Positions 22,133-30,514 of a stretch of 56,914 nucleotides of DNA are shown in pieces (position 1 is the stretch's first letter; the number at the start of each line of letters is the position of its first letter). Under the pieces are notes generated by a model. That model searched no databases and was not told the origin of the DNA. It worked only from the letters and a program-made list of their open reading frames with translations. Origin of the DNA: an uncultured bacterium (lineage in GTDB: Bacteria > Bacillota > Clostridia > Oscillospirales > Oscillospiraceae); contig CAMNQF010000016.1 in NCBI GenBank assembly GCA_946548895.1, positions 1-56,914 on the forward strand, written 5' to 3'. A program made the translations under genes and the position numbers.

Positions 22133-24946
22133 TTAAGGGTTGGCGGCTTTCCAGGCTTTCATGGCCTGGCGCCGCCGGACGAAGTACCAGGCGCACAGGG
22201 CCAGCAGGCCCGCCACGGCGATACCCGCCGGGATGTACACCTGATAGGCCACGGGGATGGAGCTCACCTCCTGGCCCACGCTGTTGGCGGAGGCATACAG
22301 GATATTGTGGCAGGCGGTCCGCAGGGCCTGGCGGCCGGTGGCGGTGCCGGTGGTCTGGTCGGTGGGGCTCTGGATGCCCATGAGGGAGAGGATCAGGTCG
22401 TTGCCCGCCCGGATGGCGCGGTCAATGTTGACGTAGGACAGCTGGAGGATGCAGTCGGTGATGACGGTTCCCTGGAACCCCCATTCGCCGCGCAGAACCG
22501 CGGTGAGCAGCTCAGGGCTCTCGGCGGCGTTGGTGGCTCCCAGGCGGTTGAAGGAGGACATGACGCCCCGGGTGCCGCCCTCTTTGACGGCCACCTCAAA
22601 GCCTTTCAGATAGATCTCGCGCATGGCCTGCTCGTTCACCCAGGTCAGCAGCCCGCCGGAGTCCCGGTTGGTCTCCTGGTCGTTGACGGCGAAGTGCTTG
22701 CAGTAGGTGGTCACTCCCTGAGACTGGATGCCACGCACCTCGGCGGCGGCCATTTTGCCGGAGTGGAGGCCGTCCTCGGAATAGTATTCGTAGTTGCGCC
22801 CGGAGAAGGGGGAGCGGTGGATGTTCATGGCCGGGGCGTACAGGGCGGCCACGTCCATGGCGACAGCCTCCTTGGCGAAGGCCTCGCCCATGCGGGCGGC
22901 CAGGTCCGTGTTCCAGGAGCAGGCCAGCACGGACTGGGCGCAGTACTGGTTGCCGGTGGTGTGGGCCATGATGTTGTTGATGCCGTTGGGGCCGTCCACC
23001 TCCACGTAGTTCAGCTTGCCAATGGAGGGTACGGACTGGGTGGTCCAGCCGCCGTTGGCCACCAGGTTCACCATCTCGTCCACGGGGATCTGTTCCAGCA
23101 GCTGATCCCACTTGGGATCGTCATAGGGCAGGCCGCGCACATCCTCAATGGTCAGGCCGTGCTTGGCGGTGACGATATCCGGGTCACTGCCGTCATTGGG
23201 AACAGAGGCGTCGTTCAGCGCGGCCACCACGCCGCCGCTGGCGGCGCGGCTCTGAGGCATCCGCTGGGTGGGGAAGGTGCCAGCCCAGTCGGAACGGGAC
23301 ACGTAGGAGGCGCATTCACCGAAGGAAACCTGGTCAAACAGGTTGACGGCGGCGGTGTGGTCGGAGGCCCGGGCCCCGGCGTTGGCGCCGTTGTAAATGA
23401 CGTCGGCGGGGATGTTGACGGTGCGGCTGTCGATGACGTCGTGGGAGTTGTCCATCAGCTTGACCTCATAATCCCCTGCCTCCAGGACATAAGCGCCGCC
23501 CTGGGCCTTGACGCCGGAGTAGTCATAGGAGGCCATGTCCTCTTTGGCAAAGGACAGGGTGACGGTTTGGCTCTGGCCGGGCTCCAGCAGGCCGGTCTTG
23601 GCGAAATCCGCCAGCACCACGTGGCTTTTCTCGATGCCGCCGGGGGTGTAGGGCGGGGTGTAGTAGGCCTGCACCACGGTCTTGCCCGCGGCGGAGCCGG
23701 TGTTGGTGACGGACACCCCCATGGTAACCGTGTCGCCGGAATCGTTGAAGGAAGCGATCTCCTGGGTGAAACCGGTGTAGCTCAGGCCGTAGCCGAAGGG
23801 GTACTGCACGGTGGAATCGTAGTCGATGAAGCCGTCCGCCGCCGCCGTCTCGTAGTAGCGGTAGCCCACGTAAATGCCCTCAATGTAGTCCACATAGTGG
23901 TAGCTGTCGGGCGCGGCGTTGACCCCGCCGCCGGAGATGGGGTTGGTGTTGGTATAGTCCACGTTGGTGTAGTCATAGGCGCCGATGCTGTAGTAGCTGG
24001 GGGCGGACTCCACCTCATAGGCGAAGGTATCGGCGGTGCGGCCGGAGGGGTTCACCGCGCCGGACAGCACCTCGCCCACGGCGTTGGCCCCGGTGGAGCC
24101 CAGGCAGCCGATCCACAGGGCGGCGTCGATGCCGCCGTCCTCCAGCCAGCCCAGCTCCATGGCGTTGGTGGAGTTCACCAGCACGATGACGGTGCCGAAG
24201 TTCTCCTTCACCAGGTCCAGCACCTCAAGCTCCACGTCCTGGAGCTCCAAGTAGTGCTTGCCCGCGTCGCCGCCCTGGACGTTGAAGCTGACAGCCTGGC
24301 CGGAGGAGCCGATCTCCGCCCCGCCCTGGGCGGGGGTCATGTCCATGGGCAGGTCGCCGCCCTCGCCGCCCAGCCGGGAGATGACGAACACCGCCACATC
24401 GGAATGGGCCTTGGCGTTTTGAATGAGGCTGTCCGAGTATGCGCTGGCGGGAGGCTCATTGATGTCGAAGTTGTTGCCGGTGAAGCCCACGCCGGTGCGC
24501 TCCACAAAATGGCTGTCGTAGAAATCGACCAGTTCCTGGTTTACGTCAAAGCCCGCGTTGGCCAGGCCCTGGGCCAGGGTGACGTTGTTGGTGCTGTCCC
24601 CGGAGCCGGACCCGGAGCCGCCGTACACGGTGTCCCGGGAGCCGTAGCCGAACAGGTTGACGGCCGCGCCCCTTTGCAGGGGCAGCGCGCCGTTTTTGTT
24701 CTCCAGCAGGACGATGCCCTCCGATTCCACCTCCTGGGTCATGCCGGCGGAGGCATGGCGGGCTGCGTCCACCTCCTCGCCGGAAGGGCCGGCGGCAAAG
24801 AAGCTGTTAATCATGTCGAAATTCTTGGGGACCAGCGCGGCGGCCGCGATGGCGATGACGAGGGTTACAGCCGTAAGGGCGCTCATCAGGGCCAGGGGCA
24901 CCTTTCCCGGGCGCTTGGGGGCGGTATTGGTTCCTTGCTTGCTCAT
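22133..24946 (-). CDS. Membrane-anchored GH3 beta-glycosidase with permuted domain order
   Basis: A 937-residue enzyme whose GH3 domains are in reverse order. After an N-terminal membrane segment (about 17-39), the alpha/beta sandwich domain comes first (SEGIVLLENKNGALPL near 75-90, through GYGLSYTGF near 395), then a fibronectin-III-like domain, then the TIM barrel (DEMVNLVANGGWTTQSVPSIG, DGPNGINN, KHFAVNDQETNR, GFQGTVITDC with the predicted Asp nucleophile). A second membrane segment (about 907-928) and a basic tail end the protein. Such inverted GH3 enzymes are known from Ruminococcus albus and Butyrivibrio fibrisolvens. The catalytic part should face outward. GGAGGAAAAACA precedes the ATG. 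Sugar specificity cannot be read; beta-glucosidase is usual. Confidence 0.88.
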   Translation of the reverse strand: MSKQGTNTAPKRPGKVPLALMSALTAVTLVIAIAAAALVPKNFDMINSFFAAGPSGEEVDAARHASAGMTQEVESEGIVLLENKNGALPLQRGAAVNLFGYGSRDTVYGGSGSGSGDSTNNVTLAQGLANAGFDVNQELVDFYDSHFVERTGVGFTGNNFDINEPPASAYSDSLIQNAKAHSDVAVFVISRLGGEGGDLPMDMTPAQGGAEIGSSGQAVSFNVQGGDAGKHYLELQDVELEVLDLVKENFGTVIVLVNSTNAMELGWLEDGGIDAALWIGCLGSTGANAVGEVLSGAVNPSGRTADTFAYEVESAPSYYSIGAYDYTNVDYTNTNPISGGGVNAAPDSYHYVDYIEGIYVGYRYYETAAADGFIDYDSTVQYPFGYGLSYTGFTQEIASFNDSGDTVTMGVSVTNTGSAAGKTVVQAYYTPPYTPGGIEKSHVVLADFAKTGLLEPGQSQTVTLSFAKEDMASYDYSGVKAQGGAYVLEAGDYEVKLMDNSHDVIDSRTVNIPADVIYNGANAGARASDHTAAVNLFDQVSFGECASYVSRSDWAGTFPTQRMPQSRAASGGVVAALNDASVPNDGSDPDIVTAKHGLTIEDVRGLPYDDPKWDQLLEQIPVDEMVNLVANGGWTTQSVPSIGKLNYVEVDGPNGINNIMAHTTGNQYCAQSVLACSWNTDLAARMGEAFAKEAVAMDVAALYAPAMNIHRSPFSGRNYEYYSEDGLHSGKMAAAEVRGIQSQGVTTYCKHFAVNDQETNRDSGGLLTWVNEQAMREIYLKGFEVAVKEGGTRGVMSSFNRLGATNAAESPELLTAVLRGEWGFQGTVITDCILQLSYVNIDRAIRAGNDLILSLMGIQSPTDQTTGTATGRQALRTACHNILYASANSVGQEVSSIPVAYQVYIPAGIAVAGLLALCAWYFVRRRQAMKAWKAANP

Positions 24947-25021
24947 TGTTTTTCCTCCTTCACTGTTTGGGGCTCGATGAATGGAGGATAACAGATTTTG
25001 ATGGCGGAAGGGGCGGCCTTT

Positions 25022-25049
25022 GTCTAACTGGTCGTTTTAAGCGTCTAAT
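25022..25049. promoter_or_regulatory. Direct repeat with 21-bp period upstream of the GH3 gene
   Basis: GTCTAAC (25022-25028) and GTCTAAT (25043-25049) are offset by 21 bp, about two helical turns, as in LytTR-regulator sites. No good -35 is visible between here and the start at 24946, fitting activation. The remaining interval to 25280 shows a small CCCGCC dyad but no gene. Confidence 0.35.
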
Positions 25050-25280
25050 TTACAACGGGGCGGGAATTCTCCCGCCCATCGGGAAACGCAAACGTCAGGG
25101 AAACAGCCGTACCGCGAGCCTGGAGGGCAAATCCGGGCCGCTTGCGGCGCGGTCCGCGCATAATATAGGAACAGGCGAGTGAGAGGCATCTTCTGGGGGC
25201 CATATTTTGGGGTGGCTTTCATGCGTGCGATGTGCTAAAATTTCGTCAGACAAACTTGGGCATAAAGGGGAAGGGATCAC

Positions 25281-26066
25281 ATGAAAATTGCGTATTTGGG
25301 CATCGACCTGCTGAAGCCCGTGCTGGACTGCCTGCTGGCGGAGGGGTGCCAGGTGCTGAAGCTGTTCACCTGCCCGGTGGACAACGTGACGGAGACAAAC
25401 ACCGCCGTTATCCGGGCGGCGGAGGAGCGGGGCATCCCGTACACGCTGGGGCGGATCACCGCCGGCGACCTGGACGGGTTGGCGGCTCAGGGCTGTGAGC
25501 TGCTGGTGTGCGCGGGGTACTATTACCGCGTCCCTGTCACGGACGCCTTTCCCATGGTGAACTTCCACCCCACCCCCCTGCCCCTGGGCCGGGGGTCCTG
25601 GCCCATGCCCCGGCTCATCCTGGAGGGGGCGGAATACGGCGGCGTCACCGCCCACAGGATGGCGGCGGACTTTGACACCGGGGATATCCTGCTGTGGGAG
25701 CGGTTCCCCCTGGATGAGCGGGAGAACCATGGGACCTATATGGAGAAAGTGTACGAGCGGGTGCCCGCCATGGTGCGCGGGCTGGTGCACGACCTGCCGG
25801 GGGTGCTGGCGGAAGCCCGGCCCCAGGGGGCGGGGGACTACTGGCCGCTGCCCGGGGAGGAGGACTGGACGGTGGCGCCGGACATGGACGCGGCCCGGGC
25901 GGACCGCGTCCTCCGGGCGTTTTACGGCTACGAGTGCGTCTACCGGGACGGGGGGCGCCGGACGGAGCTGATCGGCGGGCGGGTGGTATTCGGGGACCCG
26001 GCGGGCCGCAGGTTCCCCCTCCGGGGCGGATACGTGGAGGCGGAGCGGGTCCGGGAACTGGACTGA
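25281..26066 (+). CDS. Formyltransferase-family protein (Fmt-like)
   Basis: A 261-residue protein with a formyltransferase domain (residues about 1-190). The catalytic Asn-His-Asp triad is visible as N and H in NFHPTPLPLGRG (about residues 94-96) and D in DFDTGDIL (about 135); AGYYYRVP and GVTAHRM are family segments. It lacks a full Fmt C-terminal domain; the last 60 residues form a small beta unit. This resembles methionyl-tRNA formyltransferase homologues and sugar N-formyltransferases that use 10-formyl-THF. It is too divergent to be PurN, which is present at 29870. It converges on the purine operon. AAGGGGAAGGG precedes the ATG. Confidence 0.75.
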   Translation: MKIAYLGIDLLKPVLDCLLAEGCQVLKLFTCPVDNVTETNTAVIRAAEERGIPYTLGRITAGDLDGLAAQGCELLVCAGYYYRVPVTDAFPMVNFHPTPLPLGRGSWPMPRLILEGAEYGGVTAHRMAADFDTGDILLWERFPLDERENHGTYMEKVYERVPAMVRGLVHDLPGVLAEARPQGAGDYWPLPGEEDWTVAPDMDAARADRVLRAFYGYECVYRDGGRRTELIGGRVVFGDPAGRRFPLRGGYVEAERVRELD

Positions 26067-26184
26067 CGGTCCGTTCCCCCGGGCGGAAGATCAAGAGCGC
26101 CCCCCGTCATATGGCGCACGGGCTCTGCCTCCCCGCCGCAGCCGGGGAGGGAGAACCTTTCATAACGCCCGCCAGCCAGCACGG

Positions 26185-26225
26185 CAAAGGGCCCCTCTCC
26201 CCGCCGGCGGCGGAGAGAGGGGCCC
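26185..26225 (-). terminator. Terminator of the purine operon
   Basis: Long stem GGGCCCCTCTCTCCGCC / GGCGGGGAGAGGGGCCC on the minus strand, followed by TTTG. The U-tract is short. Confidence 0.75.
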
Positions 26226-26232
26226 GTCCTGT

Positions 26233-27492
26233 CTAAAATGCCCGGCCGATGTCGGTGCGGAAGTGCATCCCGGTAAAGGAGATGGGCTTGGCGGCGGCGT
26301 AGGCGTTGGCAATGGCCTGCTCCAGGGTGTCCCCCAGGGCGGTGACGCCCAGCACCCGCCCGCCGTTGGTGAGGAATTCGCCCTGTTTCCCCAGCTTGGT
26401 GCCCGCGTGGAACACCACGGCGGATTTGCCCGCCTCCTCCAGCCCGGAGATGGGATACCCTTTTTGGTAGTCCAGCGGGTAGCCCCCGGAGGCCAGCACC
26501 AGGCAGCAGGCGGCCTGGTCCTTCCAGCGGATGTCCGCCCGGTCCAGCGTACCCTCCCGGCAGGCGGTGAAGATGTCCATCAGGTCGCTGTCCAGCAGGG
26601 ACAGCACCGCCTGGCACTCCGGGTCGCCGAACCGGGCGTTGTACTCCACCACGCGGGGGCCGCCGGGGGTGAGCATCAGCCCGAAGTAGATGACCCCCTG
26701 GAAGGGCCGGCCCTCCGCCTTCAGCGCCCGGATGGTGGGCAGGAAGATCTCGTCCATGCACCGCGCTGCCACGTCCGGGGTGTACTGGGGCGGGGGAGAG
26801 ATGGCCCCCATGCCGCCGGTGTTGGGGCCCTGGTTGCCGTCATAGGCCCGCTTGTGGTCCTGACTGGCGGGCATGGTGCGCACCCGCTCCCCGTCGGCGA
26901 AAGCCAGCACCGTCACCTCCGGGCCGGTCATGCACTCCTCAATGACCACCGTGGAGCCGCTCTCCCCAAACTTCTTGTCTGCCATCATCTCCCGGGCGGC
27001 CCGCTTGGCCTCATCCACGGTGGCGGCCACCACCACCCCCTTGCCCAGGGCCAGGCCGTCCGCCTTCACCACGATGGGCGCGCCCCGCTCCTCAATGTAG
27101 GCCAGGGCCTGGTCCAGCTCGGTGAAGGTCTCGTACCTGGCGGTGGGGATGTGGTATTTCTTCATCAGCTCCTTGGAGAACGCCTTGCTGGCCTCAATGA
27201 CGGCGGCGTTCTTCCGGGGCCCGAAGGCGGGGATGCCCGCCTCCTCCAGGGCGTCCACCATGCCCAGGGCCAGGGGGTCGTCGGGGGCCACCACCACGAA
27301 GTCCATGGCGTTTTCCTTGGCCCATTTCACCATGCCGTCCACGTCGGTGGCCTTCACGTCCACGCACTGGGCCGTCTGGGCGATGCCCGCGTTGCCGGGG
27401 GCGCAGAACAGCTCCGTCACCTTGGAGGACTGCTTTAATTTCCAACAGATGGCGTGCTCCCGGCCACCGCTTCCTACAACCAAAACCTTCAT
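26233..27492 (-). CDS. purD: Phosphoribosylamine-glycine ligase (GAR synthetase)
   Basis: A 419-residue ATP-grasp enzyme that joins glycine to phosphoribosylamine, the second step of purine synthesis. It opens with MKVLVVGSGGREHAICWKL and shows CAPGNAG, DPLALGMVD, the ATP-grasp segment PIVVKADGLALGKGVVVA near residues 135-155, PNTGGMGAISP and EYNARFGDPE, all typical of PurD at its usual length. AGGAGGGTTTT precedes the ATG. It is the last gene of the purine operon and is separated from the AICAR transformylase gene by 156 bp that hold a structured repeat (27546-27622). Confidence 0.97.
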   Translation of the reverse strand: MKVLVVGSGGREHAICWKLKQSSKVTELFCAPGNAGIAQTAQCVDVKATDVDGMVKWAKENAMDFVVVAPDDPLALGMVDALEEAGIPAFGPRKNAAVIEASKAFSKELMKKYHIPTARYETFTELDQALAYIEERGAPIVVKADGLALGKGVVVAATVDEAKRAAREMMADKKFGESGSTVVIEECMTGPEVTVLAFADGERVRTMPASQDHKRAYDGNQGPNTGGMGAISPPPQYTPDVAARCMDEIFLPTIRALKAEGRPFQGVIYFGLMLTPGGPRVVEYNARFGDPECQAVLSLLDSDLMDIFTACREGTLDRADIRWKDQAACCLVLASGGYPLDYQKGYPISGLEEAGKSAVVFHAGTKLGKQGEFLTNGGRVLGVTALGDTLEQAIANAYAAAKPISFTGMHFRTDIGRAF

Positions 27493-27545
27493 AAAACCCT
27501 CCTATGCTTGTCACGTTCGCGTTGGGCTGGCTTGACGGCCCGGCT

Positions 27546-27622
27546 GTTTCGCCTTCCGACTCGGACAAAACCCGCCTCCGCTTTGCGGCGGTTGAGCTTT
27601 TGTCCTCGCTCCAGTCCATCCG
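27546..27622 (-). repeat. Structured intergenic repeat family 2, copy B
   Basis: On the minus strand: CGGATGGACTGGAGCGAGG, a hairpin closed by GGACAAAA / TTTTGTCC with inner arm ACCGCC / GGCGG, then GAGTCGGAAGGCGAAAC. It aligns along its length with copy A at 41833-41907; inner stems differ but still pair. It fills most of the gap between purD and the AICAR transformylase gene. Confidence 0.8.
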
Positions 27623-27648
27623 GGCCTGCCAGCCTACGCTCACGCTTC

Positions 27649-28824
27649 CTAATGATGGAACAGCCGGATGCCGGTGAACGCCATGACCATGCCGTGCTTG
27701 TCGGCGGTGGCGATGACGTGGTCGTCCCGGATGGAGCCGCCGGGCTGGGCGATGTATTTTACGCCGGACTTGAAGGCCCGCTCCACGTTGTCGCCGAAGG
27801 GGAAGAAAGCGTCGGAGCCCACCGTGACCCCGGACTGCCTGGCGATCCACTCCTTTTTCTCCGCCTCGGTGAGCACCTCGGGGCGCACCTTGAAGGTGTT
27901 CTGCCACACGCCGTCGGCCAGCACGTCGTCATGCTCGTCGGAGATGTAGATGTCAATGGCGTTGTCCCGGTCCGGGCGGCGGATGCCGTCCACGAACTGG
28001 AGGCCCAGCACCTTGGGATGCTGGCGCAGCCACCAGGTATCCGCCTTGCTCCCGGCCAGCCGGGTGCAGTGGATGCGGCTCTGCTGGCCCGCGCCCACGC
28101 CAAGGGTCTGTCCGTCCTTCACGTAGCACACCGAGTTGGACTGGGTGTACTTCAGCGTGATGAGGGACAGCAGCATATCGTGCTTGGCCGCCTGGGGCAG
28201 GTCCTTGTTCTTAGTGACGATGTTGTCCAGCATCCTCTCGTCAATGGCCAGGTCGTTATAGCCCTGCTCGAACACGATGCCGAAAATGCTCCGGCGTTCA
28301 ACGAGGGCGGGGGCATAGTCCGGGTCGATTTTCACCACGTTATAGCCGCCCTTGCGCTTGGTTTTGAGGATTTCCAGCGCCTCGGCGGTGTAGTCCGGGG
28401 CGATGACGCCGTCGGACACCTCCAGGGCCAGATAGCGGGCGGTGTCGGCGTCGCAGGGGTCGGACAGCGCCGCCCAGTCGCCGTAGGAGCACAGCCGGTC
28501 GGCCCCCCGGGCCCGGATATAGGCGCAGGCGATGGGGGAGAGCTCGCCCTCGGGGGCGAAATAGATCTGACGCTCCACGCCGGTGAGGGGCAGGCCCAGG
28601 GCCGCGCCGGCGGGGGAGACGTGTTTGAAGGAGGCGGCGGCGGGCAGGCCGGTGGCCTGCTTCAGCGCCTTCACCAGCTGCCAGGAGTTCAGCGCGTCCA
28701 TGAAATTGATGTACCCCGGCTTGCCGTTGAGGACCTCCAGGGGGAGCTCCTGGTCCCCCTTCATGAAGATGCGGGCGGGCTTCTGGTTGGGGTTGCAGCC
28801 GTATTTCAGTTCCAGTTCCGTCAT
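27649..28824 (-). CDS. purH: Stand-alone AICAR transformylase (C-terminal half of PurH)
   Basis: A 391-residue phosphoribosylaminoimidazolecarboxamide formyltransferase that moves formyl from 10-formyl-THF to AICAR. It contains only the AICARFT part of PurH: it starts ELELKYGCNPNQKPARI, has the KH catalytic motif in SFKHVSPAGAALGLPL, and ends with FPFGDNVERAFKSGVKYIAQPGGSIRDD. The MGS-like IMP cyclohydrolase domain of ordinary PurH is absent and its role is taken by the PurO-type protein at 29151-29855. Start 28824 follows GAGGAG by 8 bp; GTG 28833 would lie in that site. The symbol is used for the transformylase only. Confidence 0.93.
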   Translation of the reverse strand: MTELELKYGCNPNQKPARIFMKGDQELPLEVLNGKPGYINFMDALNSWQLVKALKQATGLPAAASFKHVSPAGAALGLPLTGVERQIYFAPEGELSPIACAYIRARGADRLCSYGDWAALSDPCDADTARYLALEVSDGVIAPDYTAEALEILKTKRKGGYNVVKIDPDYAPALVERRSIFGIVFEQGYNDLAIDERMLDNIVTKNKDLPQAAKHDMLLSLITLKYTQSNSVCYVKDGQTLGVGAGQQSRIHCTRLAGSKADTWWLRQHPKVLGLQFVDGIRRPDRDNAIDIYISDEHDDVLADGVWQNTFKVRPEVLTEAEKKEWIARQSGVTVGSDAFFPFGDNVERAFKSGVKYIAQPGGSIRDDHVIATADKHGMVMAFTGIRLFHH

Positions 28825-28844
28825 TGATTGCACTCCTCTAACCG

Positions 28845-29132
28845 TTATTTAATATTTGGGATACGGGCTAAATAGCTTTTTGCCTGGGATGGGTCATGAC
28901 GAAAAGTGACCCATTGTTCGGAAAGGCTGTGAGATTCAACGATATAGTCAGCTAAAAGCCAACCGATAGATAGGGAATGCTGAGAAGCATTGTTCCAGGC
29001 GGGATGATGTCGATATACGTATGGAGACAAACCGCATAATTGGTCAATTTCTGAAAACGCCATTCGTATATTTTCTTGTCCACAATGGAGAAGGAAGTTT
29101 GTCAAAGGTATATATTTGTCCCCCTTTGGCAT
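28845..29132 (-). CDS. Small DUF7662-like protein in an AT-rich insert
   Basis: A 95-residue soluble protein with MAFSEIDQLCGLSPYVYRHHPAWNNASQHSLSIGWLLADY style sequence, that is FxEID-L near the start, then P-AWWxN / HS / GW-type positions, recalling DUF7662 proteins found near mobile and defence genes. Function unknown. Base composition is 43 percent GC over 28861-29100, against well above 60 percent in the genes on both sides, and codon use differs accordingly. It has its own GGGAGGCG site, 18 bp after the PurO-type stop, and leaves 20 bp to the transformylase start, so it sits cleanly inside the operon. It looks horizontally acquired. Confidence 0.7.
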   Translation of the reverse strand: MPKGDKYIPLTNFLLHCGQENIRMAFSEIDQLCGLSPYVYRHHPAWNNASQHSLSIGWLLADYIVESHSLSEQWVTFRHDPSQAKSYLARIPNIK

Positions 29133-29150
29133 AAATAGCGCCTCCCCAAT

Positions 29151-29855
29151 TTACCAGTGCTTGTTGATGATGGAAGTTTCGTCGTCCCCAGTCTCCAGGT
29201 CGATGTACCGCACAAACAGGGAGACTTTGTTATCGTCGTTCAGCGCCAGCCACAGGTCGTTGGCCAGGGTCTCCGCGTCGGGGGCGGTGATGGACACCAT
29301 CCGCGGCTCCCCCTGGAAGGAGGGCAGGGGGTTCCCGTCGCTCTCATAGGTGTGGATGAAGTGGCCCATCCCCGCCTTGGGGTCGGAGTACTCGAAAAAG
29401 TACCGGCAGGCGCAGGCGGGGTCCCCGTCCAGGCTCTTGAGGATGGACAGGTTATAGGAGCCGTCAGGCTTTACCACCCCGGAGATGCGGGGAGTAAAGT
29501 TGGGGCCGTCCGGCTCGAAGGTGCGGGTGTTCAGGGCATGGCGGTAGCAGTGGCCCTCCAGGATGTGGTCCCGGATGGTGTCGGTCTGGTCGCCGTTGGT
29601 GACAATGGTGAGGCCGTTTTCCATCCGCCGCACCGGGTGGTAGATGATGAGGGAGGGGTCGGTCATTTTGGACTCGTCGAAGGCCTTGGTGCGGATGCCG
29701 TCCTCCGTCTCCTCAAAGACCCGGTTGCGGCTGTTCTCGCTGCGGCCCATGATAAAGTAGGCGATGACGGCGCTCTTGTTGTCCGGGGCGCGGCCCAGTA
29801 TAATGCCCCGGCCGGGGTAGGGATTATTCTGTAAATACGCGGTCATGTCGGTCAT
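29151..29855 (-). CDS. purO: PurO-type IMP cyclohydrolase
   Basis: A 234-residue protein of the IMP cyclohydrolase family first known from archaea (PurO), closing the ring of FAICAR to IMP. Features include LQNNPYPGRGIILGRAP, YFIMGRSENSRNRVF, IYHPVRRMENGLTIVTNGDQTDT and YSDPKAGMGHFIHTYESDGNP. It complements the AICAR transformylase that lacks the cyclohydrolase domain, so together they replace bifunctional PurH. AAAGGAG stands before the first of two ATGs (29855, 29846); the first has the better spacing. It follows purN by 14 bp. Confidence 0.88.
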   Translation of the reverse strand: MTDMTAYLQNNPYPGRGIILGRAPDNKSAVIAYFIMGRSENSRNRVFEETEDGIRTKAFDESKMTDPSLIIYHPVRRMENGLTIVTNGDQTDTIRDHILEGHCYRHALNTRTFEPDGPNFTPRISGVVKPDGSYNLSILKSLDGDPACACRYFFEYSDPKAGMGHFIHTYESDGNPLPSFQGEPRMVSITAPDAETLANDLWLALNDDNKVSLFVRYIDLETGDDETSIINKHW

Positions 29856-29869
29856 GGCTGACGCTCCTT

Positions 29870-30514
29870 TCACAAATTCGGCTGGTTCAGGATGCGGACG
29901 GCCCGGCCCTCCACCCGCAGGCGGCCCTGGCAGAACAGGGACACGGCCTCGGGGAGGATCACCCACTCCGCCTGTTCCATAATCCGGCGCTGGAGGGTTT
30001 CCGGGGTGTCGCCCTCCTCCACGGGTACCGCCTTTTGCAGCACGATGGGCCCCCCGTCGCACTCCTCGCTGACAAAGTGGACGGTGGCGCCCGACACCTT
30101 CACCCCGTACTCCAGCGCCTTTTCGTGGACGTGGAGCCCGTAGTACCCCTCGCCGCAGAAGGAGGGGATCAGGGCGGGGTGGACGTTCAGAATAGCGTTG
30201 GGGTAGGCCCGGACCATCTCCTCCGTGAGGATGACCATGAACCCCGCCAGCACCACCAGGTCAATGCCCAGGCGTTTCAGCTGCTCCACCAGAGCCGCGG
30301 TCATGTCCCGGCTGGAGGGGTAGTCCTTCCGGGCCGTCACATAGGCGGGTATGCCCGCCCGGGCGGCCCGCTCCAGGGCGTAGGCCCCCGGCTTGGAGGA
30401 GATGACGGCGGCAATCTCCCCGTTGATCATCTCCCCCCGGCGCTGGGCGTCGATGAGGGCCTGCAAATTGGTGCCCCCGCCGGACACCAGCACGGCGATG
30501 CGTTTGACGCTCAT
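29870..30514 (-). CDS. purN: Phosphoribosylglycinamide formyltransferase
   Basis: A 214-residue 10-formyl-THF-dependent GAR transformylase, third step of purine synthesis. It starts VKRIAVLVSGGGTNLQALID, has VVLAGFMVILTEEMV, the catalytic NVHPALIPSFCGEGYYGLHV (Asn and His) and GATVHFVSEECDGGPIV (Asp), and a normal length. Its ATG overlaps the purM stop (ATGA at 30511-30514), which marks the start against longer in-frame extensions. Confidence 0.96.
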   Translation of the reverse strand: MSVKRIAVLVSGGGTNLQALIDAQRRGEMINGEIAAVISSKPGAYALERAARAGIPAYVTARKDYPSSRDMTAALVEQLKRLGIDLVVLAGFMVILTEEMVRAYPNAILNVHPALIPSFCGEGYYGLHVHEKALEYGVKVSGATVHFVSEECDGGPIVLQKAVPVEEGDTPETLQRRIMEQAEWVILPEAVSLFCQGRLRVEGRAVRILNQPNL

